A DNA stretch of 24,676 bases from IMG/VR virus record IMGVR_UViG_3300028423_000584, positions 1-24,676 of that record; one strand, 5' to 3'. The position numbers and the translations under genes are program-made. This DNA comes from a virus. Numbering within the stretch: position 1 is the stretch's first letter; every line of letters starts with the position of its first letter. The notes under the pieces were generated by a model. That model did no database searches and was not told the DNA's origin. It saw only the letters and a program-made list of their open reading frames with translations. Below are positions 23,870 to 24,676 of the stretch, piece after piece.

Positions 23870-24676
23870 TACGAGCCACCTTCCAATTCTTTTAATCTTG
23901 CTGATAGCTCTTGTACCGATTTTATTAAACTAGGTATTAACTGAATATAGTCAATGCTTTTAACAGTATCTTTGTCTACAGACAATCCTTTTAAAATAAG
24001 AAGCTTTCTCTTCCCCTACCAATGACGTTGAAATCGCGCCGTGATTTTGTAAAACTTGCTCTAAGTCTTGGGCCAATAGCCCGTAGCTAATTCCCGCATC
24101 ATCTGCCTGAGAATTTAACCTATATTTAACGGGGTTCAGAGAATTAACAAAGCTTAAACCCAAGTCTGTGTCTTCTATATCTTTTTTTAAATCTTTATCT
24201 GAAGGCGTTCCACTGCTGTCATAGAGTACCCCGCCTTCAGTGGTCAACACATATCTGCTACCCACAAAGTGTTTAAGAGTGTCTGACTGAATAGTGCCAT
24301 CAACAGTTAGGTCGTCATCAATTTGAACATCTCGATGAAACTTAGTATTTTTTCTAATATCTAAGTTAAATGAGTTAAGGTCAATAGCATCGCTTCCGCC
24401 GACTCCCCCTGTGTTTAGCGTAACCCTTGTGTTGTCTTCAAATTGAAGAGAAGCGTCCCCGTTACCTATGTAGAACATCCGGAAAAAGGTTCTAAGCTCG
24501 CCCACAAAACGGCCCCCAGAATCATAAAACACAATCTTATTCCTGAGACCCGAACGTTCTGTGCCGGTCCTTATTTCTATCCTCTCGCCCGACTGAGAAG
24601 TCTTAAGAGTACCGGACCTGATATTGTCAGCATTTAAGTTAGAAACTGTTATTTTGCTAGCGTCAATTGTTCCACC
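23869..24676 (-). CDS. Tail fibre with S74 intramolecular chaperone domain (5' partial, frameshifted)
   Basis: The frame is open to the right edge (GGTIDASKITVSNLNADNIRSGTLK...), so the true start is outside the window. This opening repeat is typical of tail-tip or fibre proteins. The C-terminal S74/ICA domain reads SDKDLKKDIEDTDLGLSFVNSLNPVKYRLN and GISYGLLAQDLEQVL. Such domains trimerise the fibre and cut themselves off. After GEEKASY the frame runs off to a stop at 23960. Skipping one base at the TTTTAAAA run (23989-23996) restores GLSVDKDTVKSIDYIQLIPS and the expected final coiled coil, ending at TAA 23869. It is a structural gene lying directly upstream of the polymerase gene. Confidence 0.87.

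Overview
The window looks like part of a tailed-phage genome (or a prophage-derived contig) whose host is probably an actinobacterium. The main host clue is a WhiB-family regulator, a family restricted to Actinobacteria and their phages. The replication genes also read like those of actinophages: a Pol I-type polymerase, a RuvC-like resolvase, a Cas4/RecB-type exonuclease, a Sak4-like ATPase and an SSB. The base composition is balanced to slightly AT-rich, which would suit an aquatic, lower-GC actinobacterium rather than a soil one; that part is inference. No capsid, terminase, integrase, tRNA or rRNA gene was recognised.

Layout. Bases 1-9075 (+ strand) are a virion-fibre module: a 5'-truncated collagen-like fibre with a plastocyanin-like domain, a subtilisin-type protease, two large collagen-like fibres built from a repeated module, and a fibronectin-III protein. 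Bases 9136-11436 (+) hold a small putative DNA-binding protein, a frameshifted Mre11-like metallophosphoesterase and a GT2 glycosyltransferase with a helical-repeat tail. The strand then switches. A 38-codon zinc-finger ORF and a large prim-pol/SF3-helicase lie on the minus strand, followed by a divergent regulatory gap and one isolated + strand membrane protein (14425-14826). From 14823 to the right edge everything is on the minus strand. In transcription order this is: tail fibre with an S74 chaperone domain, a 111-residue hypothetical protein, DNA polymerase (three pieces), RuvC-like resolvase (broken), HARP/SNF2-like helicase, Cas4-like nuclease, Sak4 ATPase, SSB, a strong hairpin, a GT-B-like glycosyltransferase, small hypothetical genes and WhiB.

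How the genes fit together. The minus-strand block is a compact replication/recombination operon with many TAATG or ATGA junctions. The plus-strand block encodes host-contact structures.

The most striking feature is a set of disrupted genes: the metallophosphoesterase (about 9467), the resolvase (about 21740), two places in the polymerase (about 22345 and 22890) and the S74 fibre (about 23993). In the polymerase and resolvase the breaks appear to be internal deletions that remove catalytic segments, including polymerase motif B and a resolvase acidic residue, so they are not simple single-base errors. Whether they are real lesions, assembly artefacts or something programmed cannot be decided from sequence alone. 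Other unusual items are a cupredoxin domain with a full copper-ligand set in a phage fibre, a cupredoxin-like domain nested inside a fibre repeat, a virion-cluster subtilase, a WhiB-zinc-ribbon fusion and a T4 BGT-like glycosyltransferase among the replication genes.
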